DNA of 36,605 nt from Chloroflexota bacterium. GTDB taxonomy: Bacteria; Chloroflexota; Anaerolineae; Anaerolineales; UBA11858. Below, in pieces: positions 24,128 through 32,063 of this stretch. Both the position numbers and the translations under genes were made by a program. How positions within the stretch are numbered: the stretch's first letter is position 1; the number at the start of each line of letters is the position of its first letter. The stretch lies in NCBI GenBank assembly GCA_016865865.1, contig VGOC01000025.1:1-36605 (forward strand), given 5' to 3'. The notes below the pieces were generated by a model. It saw only the letters and a program-made list of their open reading frames with translations, was not told the DNA's origin and did no database searches.

Positions 24128-24682
24128 ATGAAAGCCACTGAAATCCTTATGGAAGAGCATCGCGTGATCGAGCGGGTGTTGAACTCGATCGAGCTTGCCG
24201 CGCAGAGACTCTCGTCAGGACGGACGATTCCGGTTGAGTTCTTTTTGATTGCGGCTGATTTCATCAAGGGCTTTGCCGATGGCTGTCATCACAAAAAGGA
24301 AGAAGGTGTTCTATTCGTCGCGCTGGTCGCACATGGCATGTCGAGAGAGGCAGGACCAGTGGCTGTGATGCTGGCAGAACACGAGGAAGGGCGACGTTTG
24401 ACGCGCGCAATGCGAGAAGGCGCCGAGCGAATGCAAACAGGCGACCAGACCGCTATCTCCCAGGTTACTCAAAACGCACTGGGCTATGTGAGATTGTTAC
24501 GCCAGCACATACAGAAGGAAAATCAGATACTCTTTCCGATGGCTGACCAGATGATCCCGGTCGAAGAACATCAACAGATCGCAATGGCGTTCGACCACGT
24601 CGAGCATGAGGAAACCGGCGCGGGGATTCACGAAAAGTATCTTGGTCTTGCGGCTGTGTTGGAGAAGGCGGTGATGACCTGA
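24128..24682 (+). CDS. Hemerythrin-like (HHE domain) protein
   Basis: This 184-residue four-helix protein has the di-iron histidines in the expected places: EEHRVIERV near the start, GCHHKKEEGVLF about residue 55, LAEHEEGR about residue 85, RQHIQKENQILFP about residue 125, and a late HVEHEE. Such proteins bind O2 at a di-iron site and act in oxygen sensing, scavenging or iron repair. GAAGGAG precedes the ATG. Its place right after two nickel-insertion ATPases suggests protection of oxygen-sensitive metal assembly, which is inference. Confidence 0.9.
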   Translation: MKATEILMEEHRVIERVLNSIELAAQRLSSGRTIPVEFFLIAADFIKGFADGCHHKKEEGVLFVALVAHGMSREAGPVAVMLAEHEEGRRLTRAMREGAERMQTGDQTAISQVTQNALGYVRLLRQHIQKENQILFPMADQMIPVEEHQQIAMAFDHVEHEETGAGIHEKYLGLAAVLEKAVMT

Positions 24683-24701
24683 GAAGCTGTGTAAGGGGTA
24701 A

Positions 24702-25514
24702 TCAATCAGGGCGTCTGTATATCCCCTCGATCTGGTTGGCAAAAAAACTATCCGCTCGAATGACCTGCCGCACGAAACGGGTGTAATCCTCGGCGCCATT
24801 GCTGCGCGGGTCGTACTCGAAGATGGTCTGTTGATGGGCGGGGGCTTCCGCCAACTTCACATTTTCGCGAATTGGTTCGGCGAGCTTGTCGCCGAACATA
24901 TGCCGCATCTGTTCGAGTATCTCACGATCCTTGCGCAAGCGCCCGGAGTAGAGGGTTGGTAAGACGAACAAAAGTCGAACCTGATGATCGGGGATATGAC
25001 CAATGGCCTTCAATGTCCCCAACACCTGGCGAGTGCCAACCACAGAGAGGTGGCTCATGTGCATGGGGATGATCAACTCGCTGATATATAACAACCCGTT
25101 CTGACTGATCAAGGTGACCGAGGGGGGAAAATCTACGATCACGAATCCATAGCCATCATCGGCGGGGCGCAGTTTATCGGCCAGCACGCGACGGGCGACG
25201 CGCATATCATCCATGTTCCAGAGTTCCTTTTCGGCTTTGAGCATACCCCGGTCGCTTGGCAGGATGTCTATATTTTCGCGCGCCCGATAGGTGCAGGCCT
25301 GCGGCTCGGCATCCCCCAGCAGTAGATCCGTCAGCGAATCGTGATATCGAACCCCGAAATGAGCGGCCAAACTCCCCTGGGGATCAAGATCAACACAGAG
25401 CACGCGCACCCCGCGCATCGCCAGTCCCGCTGCCAGGTTGACGACGGTGGTGGTTTTTCCCGTTCCACCCTTGTAATTCAAAACGCCGATGACCCTGTTG
25501 ATCCTGTCTTGCAT
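24702..25514 (-). CDS. ParA/Soj-family ATPase
   Basis: The protein has 270 residues. The Walker A loop is deviant (NYKGGTGKTTTVVNLA), with VDLDPQGSLAAHFG and a VIVDFPPS Walker B. Unlike chromosomal soj it has no adjacent ParB gene or visible parS site. It may therefore be an orphan ParA that positions some other cargo. It converges on the hemerythrin gene with only 19 bases between stops, and its 5' side faces a palindromic repeat. AGAGG lies before the ATG. Confidence 0.88.
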   Translation of the reverse strand: MQDRINRVIGVLNYKGGTGKTTTVVNLAAGLAMRGVRVLCVDLDPQGSLAAHFGVRYHDSLTDLLLGDAEPQACTYRARENIDILPSDRGMLKAEKELWNMDDMRVARRVLADKLRPADDGYGFVIVDFPPSVTLISQNGLLYISELIIPMHMSHLSVVGTRQVLGTLKAIGHIPDHQVRLLFVLPTLYSGRLRKDREILEQMRHMFGDKLAEPIRENVKLAEAPAHQQTIFEYDPRSNGAEDYTRFVRQVIRADSFFANQIEGIYRRPD

Positions 25515-25550
25515 TTCAGCCTCTTCAGTGGTTGGCAGTTACTGGTTATG

Positions 25551-25638
25551 ATTATCAGTAGATCACGAAAAAGATCGGAAGCCCGACCCCAGGCGACCCG
25601 AGGACGGGTCTTGGATCTAATTGTTACTGTTATGATTA
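25551..25638. repeat. Palindromic element, copy 2
   Basis: The left arm ATTATCAGTAnnTCACGAAAAAG matches the element at 15561 in almost every base. The centre has the same GC-rich words (AGGACGGGTC). The right arm has decayed (TTGTTACTGTTATGATTA). It lies between parA and the exonuclease gene, which are divergently transcribed. Confidence 0.65.
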
Positions 25639-25730
25639 TAATCTATCCACCAAGAGGGGGACCACGCATAAATGCTTTCTGGTAAAATCGAAAGCATGAA
25701 TGCAATACTGAACAATGAGGATAACGAAGC

Positions 25731-26303
25731 ATGAGTTCGAAAGCCCGTCATGAAGCAATCCAGGCAGCCCAGGGGTATCTGGCCCAAAAACCAGTCTACC
25801 TGGATACAGAAACCACCGGCATTGATCCCAATGCTGAGATCATCGAGATCAGCATCGTGGATCATGAAGGGGAAATTCTGTTCGAGACATTGGTCAAACC
25901 GCGAGGGAGAATCGACCCTGGCGCTCAACGCCTGCATGGAATCACCGAAGGGATGCTCACCGATGCGCCGGGATGGGACGTGGTATGGCCCCAGGTGGAG
26001 GCTGCTCTCACGGGACGCTGCATCGGCGTTTTCAATCTCGATTTCGACCTGCGCATGATGCAGCAATCCCACCAACGCTGCTGGATGCCATGGCGGCCAC
26101 CACAGGCGGATTTCTTCTGTATCATGAAGCTGTACGCCACATACTACGGCCAATGGAATCCTAAATATGGAAACTACCGCTGGCAAAGCCTCGATAGCGC
26201 GCGCGAGCAATGTGGCATAGCCCTGCCCAACAGCCACCGCGCTAGAGATGACGCCTTGTTGGCGCGGGCGGTGCTGCACCATATGGCCGGTGCGAGCGTA
26301 TAG
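25731..26303 (+). CDS. DEDDh 3'-5' exonuclease (DnaQ/RNase T fold)
   Basis: This 190-residue exonuclease-fold protein has the four acidic residues in motif order: D25 and E27 in YLDTETTGID, an aspartate in GVFNLDFDLRMM, and the H-x4-D of HRARDDALLARA near residue 170-175. It is a stand-alone domain, so it could trim DNA or RNA 3' ends; substrate is not predictable. No strong ribosome binding site is seen before the ATG. An extended -10 promoter starts right after its stop. Confidence 0.9.
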   Translation: MSSKARHEAIQAAQGYLAQKPVYLDTETTGIDPNAEIIEISIVDHEGEILFETLVKPRGRIDPGAQRLHGITEGMLTDAPGWDVVWPQVEAALTGRCIGVFNLDFDLRMMQQSHQRCWMPWRPPQADFFCIMKLYATYYGQWNPKYGNYRWQSLDSAREQCGIALPNSHRARDDALLARAVLHHMAGASV

Positions 26304-26310
26304 CTCCAAA

Positions 26311-26319
26311 TGATATAAT
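26311..26319 (+). promoter_or_regulatory. Extended -10 promoter upstream of cyclophilin gene
   Basis: TGATATAAT lies 33 bases before the ATG at 26353. No -35 box is seen, as expected for extended -10 promoters. Transcription would begin near 26326. Confidence 0.5.
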
Positions 26320-26352
26320 CCCTATCACACTCCCCAATCGAAAGGACACATC

Positions 26353-26682
26353 ATGAAACAATGGAAGCAACCCCCCGGAATGCAGATCGATGTCGAAAAA
26401 ACCTATCAGGTCAGCATGGAAACCAACCGGGGCGTAATTGAACTCGAACTTTACCCTCAGCATGCGCCCAAGACGGTCAACAACTTCGTCTTCCTTTGCC
26501 AGGAGGGTTACTATGATGGCGTCGAATTCCATCGTGTGATCAATAATTTCATGATCCAGGGCGGCGATCCCACTGGCACGGGGCGAGGCGGCCCCGGTTA
26601 CAAGTTCGAAGATGAAACTAAGGGCAATCCGCTCATCCATGAGACCGGCGTGTTATCAATGGCCAACGCCGAGGCGACTTGA
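26353..26682 (+). pseudogene. Cyclophilin peptidyl-prolyl isomerase, C-terminally truncated
   Basis: The first 106 residues match a bacterial cyclophilin: METNRGVIELELYPQHAPKTVNNFVFL, YYDGVEFHRVINNFMIQGGDPTGTG with the catalytic arginine, and GVLSMANA. The family normally continues with GPNTNGSQFFI and another 60 or so residues, including the tryptophan/histidine side of the pocket. Here it reads EAT and stops (TGATGA). The missing part is not found in another frame before the next gene at 26733, so it looks deleted rather than frameshifted. Without it the fold is unlikely to work. Promoter and ribosome binding site (GAAAGGA) are intact. Confidence 0.75.
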
Positions 26683-26732
26683 TGACCAGAGTAGTCGCGA
26701 GAGATATCTAATCGAAAGAAAAGGGAAAACCC

Positions 26733-27659
26733 ATGCCTCGCTATAAAATCATCCTCAATCCAGAATCCGGGAGGGGCGCAGGGGGACGAACCATTCCCCA
26801 GATCGAAGCCTGTATGAAAGCCCACAACCTGGATTTCGACGTCGTTCTCACCGAGAGGCCCTGGCATGCCGCGGAGCTTGCTCGACAAGCTGTCAACGAT
26901 GGTTTCGATGTCGTCGTCGCGGCTGGGGGAGATGGCACGGCCAACGAAGTCCTCAACGGTTTGATGCAGGCCAGGAAGACAGGCGCCGCTGCTGCGATGG
27001 GAGTCTTACCCGTCGGGCAGGGTAACGACTTTGCCTTCAGCATGGACATTCCCATAGAATTCGAGGCGGCCTGCCAGACCCTGGCAGGGGATCATCGCTA
27101 CAGGATAGATGTTGGCTGCGTTACTGGAGGTCTGAACCCGGAGGGTCGTTATTTCGGCAATGGCGTCGGCATTGGTTTCGATGCTGTGGTCGGTTTCGAG
27201 GCGCTGAAATTGAAACGCCTGCACGGTTTTCCTGCCTATTTAGTCGCTGCCCTCAAGACGATCTTCCTATATTTCGAGGCGCCCAATCTGCGCATTGATC
27301 TCGACGACGAGACGCTCACGCTGCCCGCGCTGATGGTGTCCATCATGAATGGGCGGCGCATGGGCGGCGGTTTTATGATGGCCCCCCATGGAGATCCGGA
27401 AGACGGCTTCCTCGATCTCTGCATTGCCGGGCAGGTCAGCAAACCGAAAATCTTCGCTTTGATCTTCCGTTTCATGAAAGGGGATCAGGGCAACCACCCT
27501 GCCGTGCAATTCAAGCGCGCCAGGCGCGTCAAAGTGACCGCCCTCGAGGGAGTCTTGCCCTCCCATGCTGATGGCGAAACTGTCAGCACCGATAAGATCG
27601 AACTGGAGATCGAATTATTCCCAGCCCAAATAGAATTGATCACGCGGCCGAAGAGATGA
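26733..27659 (+). CDS. Diacylglycerol kinase-like lipid kinase (YegS/DgkB family)
   Basis: This 308-residue DAGK_cat protein has KIILNPESGRGAGG at the start, the nucleotide loop VVAAGGDGTANEVLNGL, GVLPVGQGNDFA, and the C-terminal beta domain with MMAPHGDPEDGFLDL and LPSHADGE. It phosphorylates diacylglycerol or a related lipid at the membrane using ATP. It overlaps the acyltransferase gene by ATGA, so the two act together in phosphatidic acid metabolism. AAAGAAAAGGG precedes the ATG. Confidence 0.92.
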   Translation: MPRYKIILNPESGRGAGGRTIPQIEACMKAHNLDFDVVLTERPWHAAELARQAVNDGFDVVVAAGGDGTANEVLNGLMQARKTGAAAAMGVLPVGQGNDFAFSMDIPIEFEAACQTLAGDHRYRIDVGCVTGGLNPEGRYFGNGVGIGFDAVVGFEALKLKRLHGFPAYLVAALKTIFLYFEAPNLRIDLDDETLTLPALMVSIMNGRRMGGGFMMAPHGDPEDGFLDLCIAGQVSKPKIFALIFRFMKGDQGNHPAVQFKRARRVKVTALEGVLPSHADGETVSTDKIELEIELFPAQIELITRPKR

Positions 27660-28351
27660 CAGACTATTCTCTGACACTCACCGAGAGAGCGGTTAATGCG
27701 GCCGTCAAGGGATTGACGAACCTGATCTGTCGCGTGGATGCTGAACAATTAAGGCGCATCCCGTCCCGGGGGCCTTTGATCGTCGTCACCAACCACATCA
27801 ACTTCCTCGACACCCCCGTGATCTATACTCACTCTCAACCCAGGTCGTTGACAGGCTTCGCCAAGATCGAAACCTGGGACAGTCCAATCCTCGGCCCTTT
27901 ATTCACCCTCTGGGGAGCGATTCCCATTCAGCGCGGGGAGGCTGATGTCGCCGCCTTTCGCCGCGGGGTGGCCGCCCTGAAAGAAGGGCGTATATTGGGC
28001 ATCGCTCCGGAGGGGACTCGCAGCGGGCACGGCCGGTTGCAAAAGGGACACGCCGGGGTGGTCACGATGGCGTTGCTCAGCGGCGCGCCCCTGCTGCCGA
28101 TAGCCCATTTCGGCTGCGAGGCCTATCGCCAAAATTTGTCCCGCCTGCGGCGCACGGATTTCAATATCCGAGTTGGGAAGCCCTTCCTGTTAGATCCCGG
28201 CGGCGCCAGGGTGACCCGCGCCGTGCGCGAAGAGATGCGCGACGAGATCATGTATCAACTGGCCGAACTTCTGCCGCCCGCCTACCGCGGCGAGTACGCT
28301 GACGTGAGCAAAGCGACACAGAAATATCTGCGCTTCGTCACGTTGGGGTAG
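27656..28351 (+). CDS. 1-acyl-sn-glycerol-3-phosphate acyltransferase (PlsC family)
   Basis: This 231-residue enzyme has acyltransferase motif I NHINFLDTP (HX4D), the GAIPIQRGEADVAAFRRG block, motif III APEGTRSGHGRLQKGHAGV and LLPIAHFG. It esterifies lysophosphatidate to phosphatidate at the membrane. Its start codon overlaps the lipid kinase stop (ATGA), implying coupled translation and a shared glycerolipid pathway. Confidence 0.92.
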   Translation: MTDYSLTLTERAVNAAVKGLTNLICRVDAEQLRRIPSRGPLIVVTNHINFLDTPVIYTHSQPRSLTGFAKIETWDSPILGPLFTLWGAIPIQRGEADVAAFRRGVAALKEGRILGIAPEGTRSGHGRLQKGHAGVVTMALLSGAPLLPIAHFGCEAYRQNLSRLRRTDFNIRVGKPFLLDPGGARVTRAVREEMRDEIMYQLAELLPPAYRGEYADVSKATQKYLRFVTLG

Positions 28352-28369
28352 TTTTCCAGGAGGCGTGCA

Positions 28370-28714
28370 GTGACCGACAACGAAAAACTGAAACAACGAT
28401 TCCTGCGCGACCCGCTCGAAAGAAGACTTGGCGGACTTGCGGCAACACTCGCGCGGATATCTTCCAATGCGCGCAACTCGGAGTCGACCATCATCGTCGA
28501 AAACCTGCTAGACGAAGCCAAACACTTCATCGAATGGACTGCCGCGGACACGGACGCTGAAACAGTTGCTGAACTAGTGCAAATTCAACAGCTGATCACC
28601 CTCTGGAAAAAATCTTGGAAAACCGCAGTTCACGACAAGACACAGCGCATCCTTCTATCCACTCTCGCCAAAGAATGGTCGGACAAGGCGTTGCAGAGTT
28701 CGAGATTGGGGTGA
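28370..28714 (+). CDS. Small helical protein of unknown function
   Basis: This 114-residue protein starts at GTG with AGGAGG seven bases upstream. It is mostly helical (DPLERRLGGLAATLARISSNA, NLLDEAKHFIEWTAADTDAETVAELVQIQQLITLW) with no membrane segment or catalytic motif. It follows plsC by 18 bases and precedes a toxin-antitoxin patch. I have the impression that such 110-120-residue proteins recur in Chloroflexota genomes, but no function is known to me. Confidence 0.7.
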   Translation: MTDNEKLKQRFLRDPLERRLGGLAATLARISSNARNSESTIIVENLLDEAKHFIEWTAADTDAETVAELVQIQQLITLWKKSWKTAVHDKTQRILLSTLAKEWSDKALQSSRLG

Positions 28715-28720
28715 TATAAT
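28712..28720 (+). promoter_or_regulatory. Extended -10 promoter of the toxin-antitoxin patch
   Basis: TGATATAAT overlaps the stop codon of the preceding gene and lies 26 bases before the ATG of the broken antitoxin gene. No convincing -35 box is present. Confidence 0.45.
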
Positions 28721-28746
28721 CGTCATACGCGACGAAGAGGTTTGAT

Positions 28747-29004
28747 ATGAACCTTTCCGAAATCCAACAAGCCATTACAGAGTTGTCCTAACAGGATTTT
28801 GACCGTTTTCGCGAGTGGTTCGAAGAATACGACGCGCAAATGTGGGACAGGCAAATCGAAGATGACGCGAAATCAGGTCGCCTCGATAGATTGCTAGCCG
28901 AAGTTGATAAAGAAAGCGCGGATTTATCGGTGATCGAAAAACGTCGCAACGAACCTGGTCGCCCGTTACGCGAGTATTCGAAGGAGGCAGGTGCAAAATG
29001 GTAG
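28747..29004 (+). pseudogene. Antitoxin-like gene broken by an in-frame TAA
   Basis: An ATG with GAAGAGG upstream opens MNLSEIQQAITELS, then TAA at codon 15. The same frame continues as QDFDRFREWFEEYDAQMWDRQIEDDAKSGRLDRLLAEVD to a TAG at 29002. The continuation is a well-formed small antitoxin-like sequence (an F..W.E..DAQ.WDRQIE pattern seen in orphan addiction-module proteins). The stop therefore most likely inactivates a former 85-codon gene. The last 30 residues drift from the pattern, so a second lesion is possible. The track misses it because of the stop. Confidence 0.65.
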
Positions 29005-29222
29005 TTAGTGTCAGTTACAACGACAAGAAAATAAAAATCGCGGACTTAATCGAAGCCGCCATGAGCGGGGACAAAGTGGTCATCACAAAGGATGGCGAGC
29101 AGATCATACAACTCGTACCGATGAAGCCTGCGCGTAAGCCCAAGTTCGGAAGCGCAAAGGGAAAGATCAAAATCGCGCCTGATTTCGATGAGCCGTTGGA
29201 AGACTTCGAAGAATACATGTGA
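28998..29222 (+). CDS. Type II antitoxin, Phd/YefM-like
   Basis: This 74-residue protein has a short Phd-like N-terminal fold (VSYNDKKIKIADLIEAAMSGDKVVITKDGEQIIQLVPM) and an extended acidic C-terminus (DFDEPLEDFEEYM) of the type that wraps a PIN toxin. AAGGAGG is ten bases before the ATG. It overlaps the PIN toxin gene by one base at TGATG, so the pair is coupled. It binds operator DNA in related systems; none was identified here. Confidence 0.85.
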   Translation: MVVSVSYNDKKIKIADLIEAAMSGDKVVITKDGEQIIQLVPMKPARKPKFGSAKGKIKIAPDFDEPLEDFEEYM

Positions 29223-29608
29223 TGAATTTACTGCTCGACACGCACGCGTTCCTTTGGTTCATCGCAGGCGATACGAGCCTGAGCCAATCGGCGCGCGCCG
29301 CTATTGAAGACCTGGGCAACAATCGCTACCTGAGCATGGCAAGTATGTGGGAAATTGCCATCAAAATCAGTTTTGGCAAACTCGAATTAAGCGAACCGTT
29401 CGAAGCCCTGATCCCAAAACAACTTGCCGACAACTCGATTGAACTGTTGGGCATTTCGTTCGAACACACAGTTCTAGTCTCCTCCATGCCCTTTCATCAC
29501 CGCGACCCATTTGACCGTCTTCTCATCGCACAATCGAAAGTGGAACGAATGACCCTGGTCAGCATAGACCCTGCCTTTGACTCATACAGTGTCAATCGCT
29601 TTTGGTGA
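29222..29608 (+). CDS. PIN-domain toxin (VapC-like)
   Basis: From the ATG at 29222 this is 128 residues; the ORF-track GTG at 29219 is one codon upstream. It has the PIN acidic residues in LLLDTHAFLWF, SMWEIAIKISFGKL and HRDPFDRLLIAQS. PIN toxins cleave RNA with Mg2+. This subgroup (DTHAFLW ... FDRxLIAQ) usually pairs with Phd-type antitoxins, as here. The start codon overlaps the antitoxin stop. Confidence 0.92.
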   Translation: MNLLLDTHAFLWFIAGDTSLSQSARAAIEDLGNNRYLSMASMWEIAIKISFGKLELSEPFEALIPKQLADNSIELLGISFEHTVLVSSMPFHHRDPFDRLLIAQSKVERMTLVSIDPAFDSYSVNRFW

Positions 29609-29944
29609 TTTCATCCCAACATCTTCGCCCCTTTGCCTGTCATCGGGGCGATTTTCTTTCCACAAAGAATCCAATGACCCACGACAACCATCCACGAATA
29701 AGACCAACCACGAATAAACAAACGCGCGCCAGCGTTATTCGCGCATTCGTGGATGACCCCCTCTTCACCAAAGGCGGCAACCATTGCGCGTGACCAAGAC
29801 TATTACGAAGCAGAAAAGGCCAAAGCCAAAGACCCCGGCTTCGGCGGCCTCGTCTGGGTGATGAACAAGCGCAATGAATTCCTCTGGGGGCATCCGTAGT
29901 TCGAGAAGGAATATTAACCGCAATCGTATTGACCACTACAAACT
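29609..29944. other. Non-coding spacer with inverted words and a gene remnant
   Basis: Between the PIN toxin and adenosine deaminase no full gene is supported. CCACGAATA occurs twice (29692 and 29708) and is mirrored by ATTCGTGG (29745-29752), giving a weak hairpin of a kind common in intergenic repeats. The right half holds the small ORF described separately. No ribosome binding site or promoter for adenosine deaminase was recognised. Confidence 0.6.
29753..29899 (+). pseudogene. Possible C-terminal gene remnant (48 codons)
   Basis: A short frame reads MTPSSPKAATIARDQDYYEAEKAKAKDPGFGGLVWVMNKRNEFLWGHP before TAG. From ARDQDYYEAEK onward it looks protein-like and is richer in charged and aromatic residues than random sequence. 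It has no ribosome binding site and its ATG lies in a palindromic word. It may be the tail of a lost gene; the family is not recognised. Confidence 0.3.
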
Positions 29945-30973
29945 ATGACGTTGACACACCCATCCCCAGGCTGGTACGACCGTATCCCCAAAGTTGAACT
30001 ACACCTGCACCTGGAGGGCGCTATCCCCTACGCCGCTCTTTGGGAGCTGATCCAAAAGTATGGCGGCGATCCTGAAACGCCCACGCTCGAAACGATGCTG
30101 GGGCGTTTTGACTACAAAGATTTTCCCCACTTCATCGAAACCTGGATCTGGAAGAACCAGTTCCTGCGGGAATACGAGGATTTCACCTTCATTGCTGAGG
30201 CAGTGGCAAACGATCTAATAGAGCAGAATATTCGCTACGTTGAAACCTTCTACTCTCCACCGGACTTCACCGACCGTCACGGTCTGATCACCCAAAAGCT
30301 GACCGAAGCCATCCACATAGGCTTCTCCCGCGTTCCTGAAGTCGAGATCAACCTGGTGGCTGATCTGGTGCGGGATTTCGGCCCAGAAAAAGCGGCGGTC
30401 ACGCTAGCCGAGGTCAACGAGGTCAAAGAGTTGGGCGTGATCGGAATCGGCATCGGCGGTTCGGAACAGGATTTTCCGCCAGAACCTTTTCGAGAAGTCT
30501 ACGAGCAGGCCCGCCAGTTTGGTTTTCATACTAGCGCCCATGCTGGGGAAGTCGCTGGGGCAGAATCTGTTTGGGGGGCGCTGCGCAGCCTCGAGGTAGA
30601 ACGCGTCGGCCACGGCGCCAGGGCAGAAGAAGATCCCGCGTTGCTTGATTATCTTACCGAACATCGCATCCCCCTCGAAATGTGCCCCCTCTCCAATCTG
30701 CGCACAGGGGTGGTAAAATCTCTCGACGAACATCCTGTCCGACGCTACTTCGACCGTGGCTTGATGGTCACCATCAACAGCGATGACCCCAAGATGTTTG
30801 GCAACTCCCTGGCTGAGGAATACTGGCTTCTCGAGAGGCAACTGGGCTTCACCCGCGACGAAATTCGCACGTTAATCCTGCAGGGCATCCAGGCCTCCTG
30901 GATGACTGAAGAGGCAAAAGCGCGAATGGCGGCGTCCTTCCGCAGCAATCCGTCCTGGGAAGGAGAATCGTAG
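29945..30973 (+). CDS. add: Adenosine deaminase family protein
   Basis: This 342-residue TIM-barrel zinc deaminase has the metal and catalytic residues in order: HLHLEGAI (HxH), SAHAGEVAG (His plus catalytic Glu), VGHGAR and TINSDDPKMFG (SDDP). It deaminates adenosine or deoxyadenosine to inosine in purine salvage; adenine deaminase is a less likely alternative. No Shine-Dalgarno is evident before the ATG, and a slightly later start is possible though no better candidate exists. PRPP synthetase follows 45 bases later, so the two may share a nucleotide salvage transcript. Confidence 0.93.
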   Translation: MTLTHPSPGWYDRIPKVELHLHLEGAIPYAALWELIQKYGGDPETPTLETMLGRFDYKDFPHFIETWIWKNQFLREYEDFTFIAEAVANDLIEQNIRYVETFYSPPDFTDRHGLITQKLTEAIHIGFSRVPEVEINLVADLVRDFGPEKAAVTLAEVNEVKELGVIGIGIGGSEQDFPPEPFREVYEQARQFGFHTSAHAGEVAGAESVWGALRSLEVERVGHGARAEEDPALLDYLTEHRIPLEMCPLSNLRTGVVKSLDEHPVRRYFDRGLMVTINSDDPKMFGNSLAEEYWLLERQLGFTRDEIRTLILQGIQASWMTEEAKARMAASFRSNPSWEGES

Positions 30974-31018
30974 TTATTTCAGGGGACTCATATTTTCATA
31001 GAGTGATTAAGGAAAGCA

Positions 31019-31996
31019 ATGACAGCAAAAACCCTCGACCCCTCGGAAGTGCGCATCTTCAGCGGCAGTTCCCACCCGCAATTGGCCGCCAATATCGCCG
31101 AACATCTCGGCGTGCCTCTGGAAAAAACCAAAGTCAGCCGCTTCAGCAATGATAATCTGTTCATCCAGCTTGGCGCCAGCGTTCGCTCGCGTATTGTCTA
31201 TATCGTGCAGACGCTGTCGCCGCCGGTTAACGATCATCTGGTCGAGCTGTTGATGATGCTGGATATCGCCAAGGCAGCCTCGGCGCGCGAAATCCATGCC
31301 ATCATCCCTTACTACTCTTTCGCCCGCTCAGATAAAAAGGATGCCCCGCGCATATCCATCACGGCGCGGCTGGTAGCCGATCTACTGCACACCGCAGGGG
31401 CTACCCACATTATGACCATGATGCTGCACTCCCCTCAGGTGCACGGCTTCTTCCCGATGCCCGCCGACCCGCTCAGCAGTCGTCCGGTTTTCATGCGTCA
31501 TTACAAAGAGCGCGATCTATCCCAAACCATCGTAGTTGCGGGGGATATGGGACAGGCTAAATCGGCTGCCCGCTTTGCCAAAGATTTGGGATTACCGATA
31601 GCCGCGGGGAATAAAGAACGCATCTCGGATACTGAGGTGCGCTTTAGTGGGATGGTCGGCGCGCAAGTCGCCGGGATGAAGAAAGCTCTACTCTATGATG
31701 ATGAGATCGCTACCGGAGGCACCATCCTGGAATTAAGTAAACACCTGGTCGAGTTGGGCATCGAAGAGATCTGGGTGGCTTGTACGCATGGCGTCTTTGT
31801 CCGAGGCGGTTTGGAGAAACTGCTTGCTTTCCCTGAGATCACCGAGGTGGTCACCACCAATACTGTGCCTATCCCCGCCGAGGTACATCATCCCAAATTG
31901 AAGATTCTCTCCGTGGGGCATATCTTCGGAGAAGCTATTCGTTACAATTACACCCGTCAATCCATTGGCGATCTATTCGTGTTTGGCGATGTTTGA
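31019..31996 (+). CDS. prs: Ribose-phosphate pyrophosphokinase (PRPP synthetase)
   Basis: This 325-residue enzyme has RIFSGSSHPQLAANIAEHLG, SRFSNDNLFIQLG, IIPYYSFARSDKKDAPRISITA and LLHTAGATHIMTMMLHSPQVHGFF. The PRPP-binding loop ALLYDDEIATGGTI has one change from the usual VDDMIDTGGT, with E in place of M. It makes PRPP from ribose-5-phosphate and ATP. The SARSDKKD loop and the slightly divergent PRPP loop suggest a less common subgroup. AAGGAAA lies shortly before the ATG. Confidence 0.92.
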   Translation: MTAKTLDPSEVRIFSGSSHPQLAANIAEHLGVPLEKTKVSRFSNDNLFIQLGASVRSRIVYIVQTLSPPVNDHLVELLMMLDIAKAASAREIHAIIPYYSFARSDKKDAPRISITARLVADLLHTAGATHIMTMMLHSPQVHGFFPMPADPLSSRPVFMRHYKERDLSQTIVVAGDMGQAKSAARFAKDLGLPIAAGNKERISDTEVRFSGMVGAQVAGMKKALLYDDEIATGGTILELSKHLVELGIEEIWVACTHGVFVRGGLEKLLAFPEITEVVTTNTVPIPAEVHHPKLKILSVGHIFGEAIRYNYTRQSIGDLFVFGDV

Positions 31997-32063
31997 GTCT
32001 GGGCGTGATTCCCGATGCCAATGGATGCGGCAAATCGGATATCATCATGGCCAAGCGGGTAGG

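Noticed and set aside
25617-26309. 230-codon minus-strand ORF over the exonuclease gene
   Set aside because: The exonuclease on the plus strand has all catalytic motifs; the antisense frame runs into the palindromic repeat and has no recognisable domain.
26353-26682. Frameshift as cause of the short cyclophilin
   Set aside because: The missing NGSQFFI-type segment is not found in any frame before the next gene, so a deletion is more likely.
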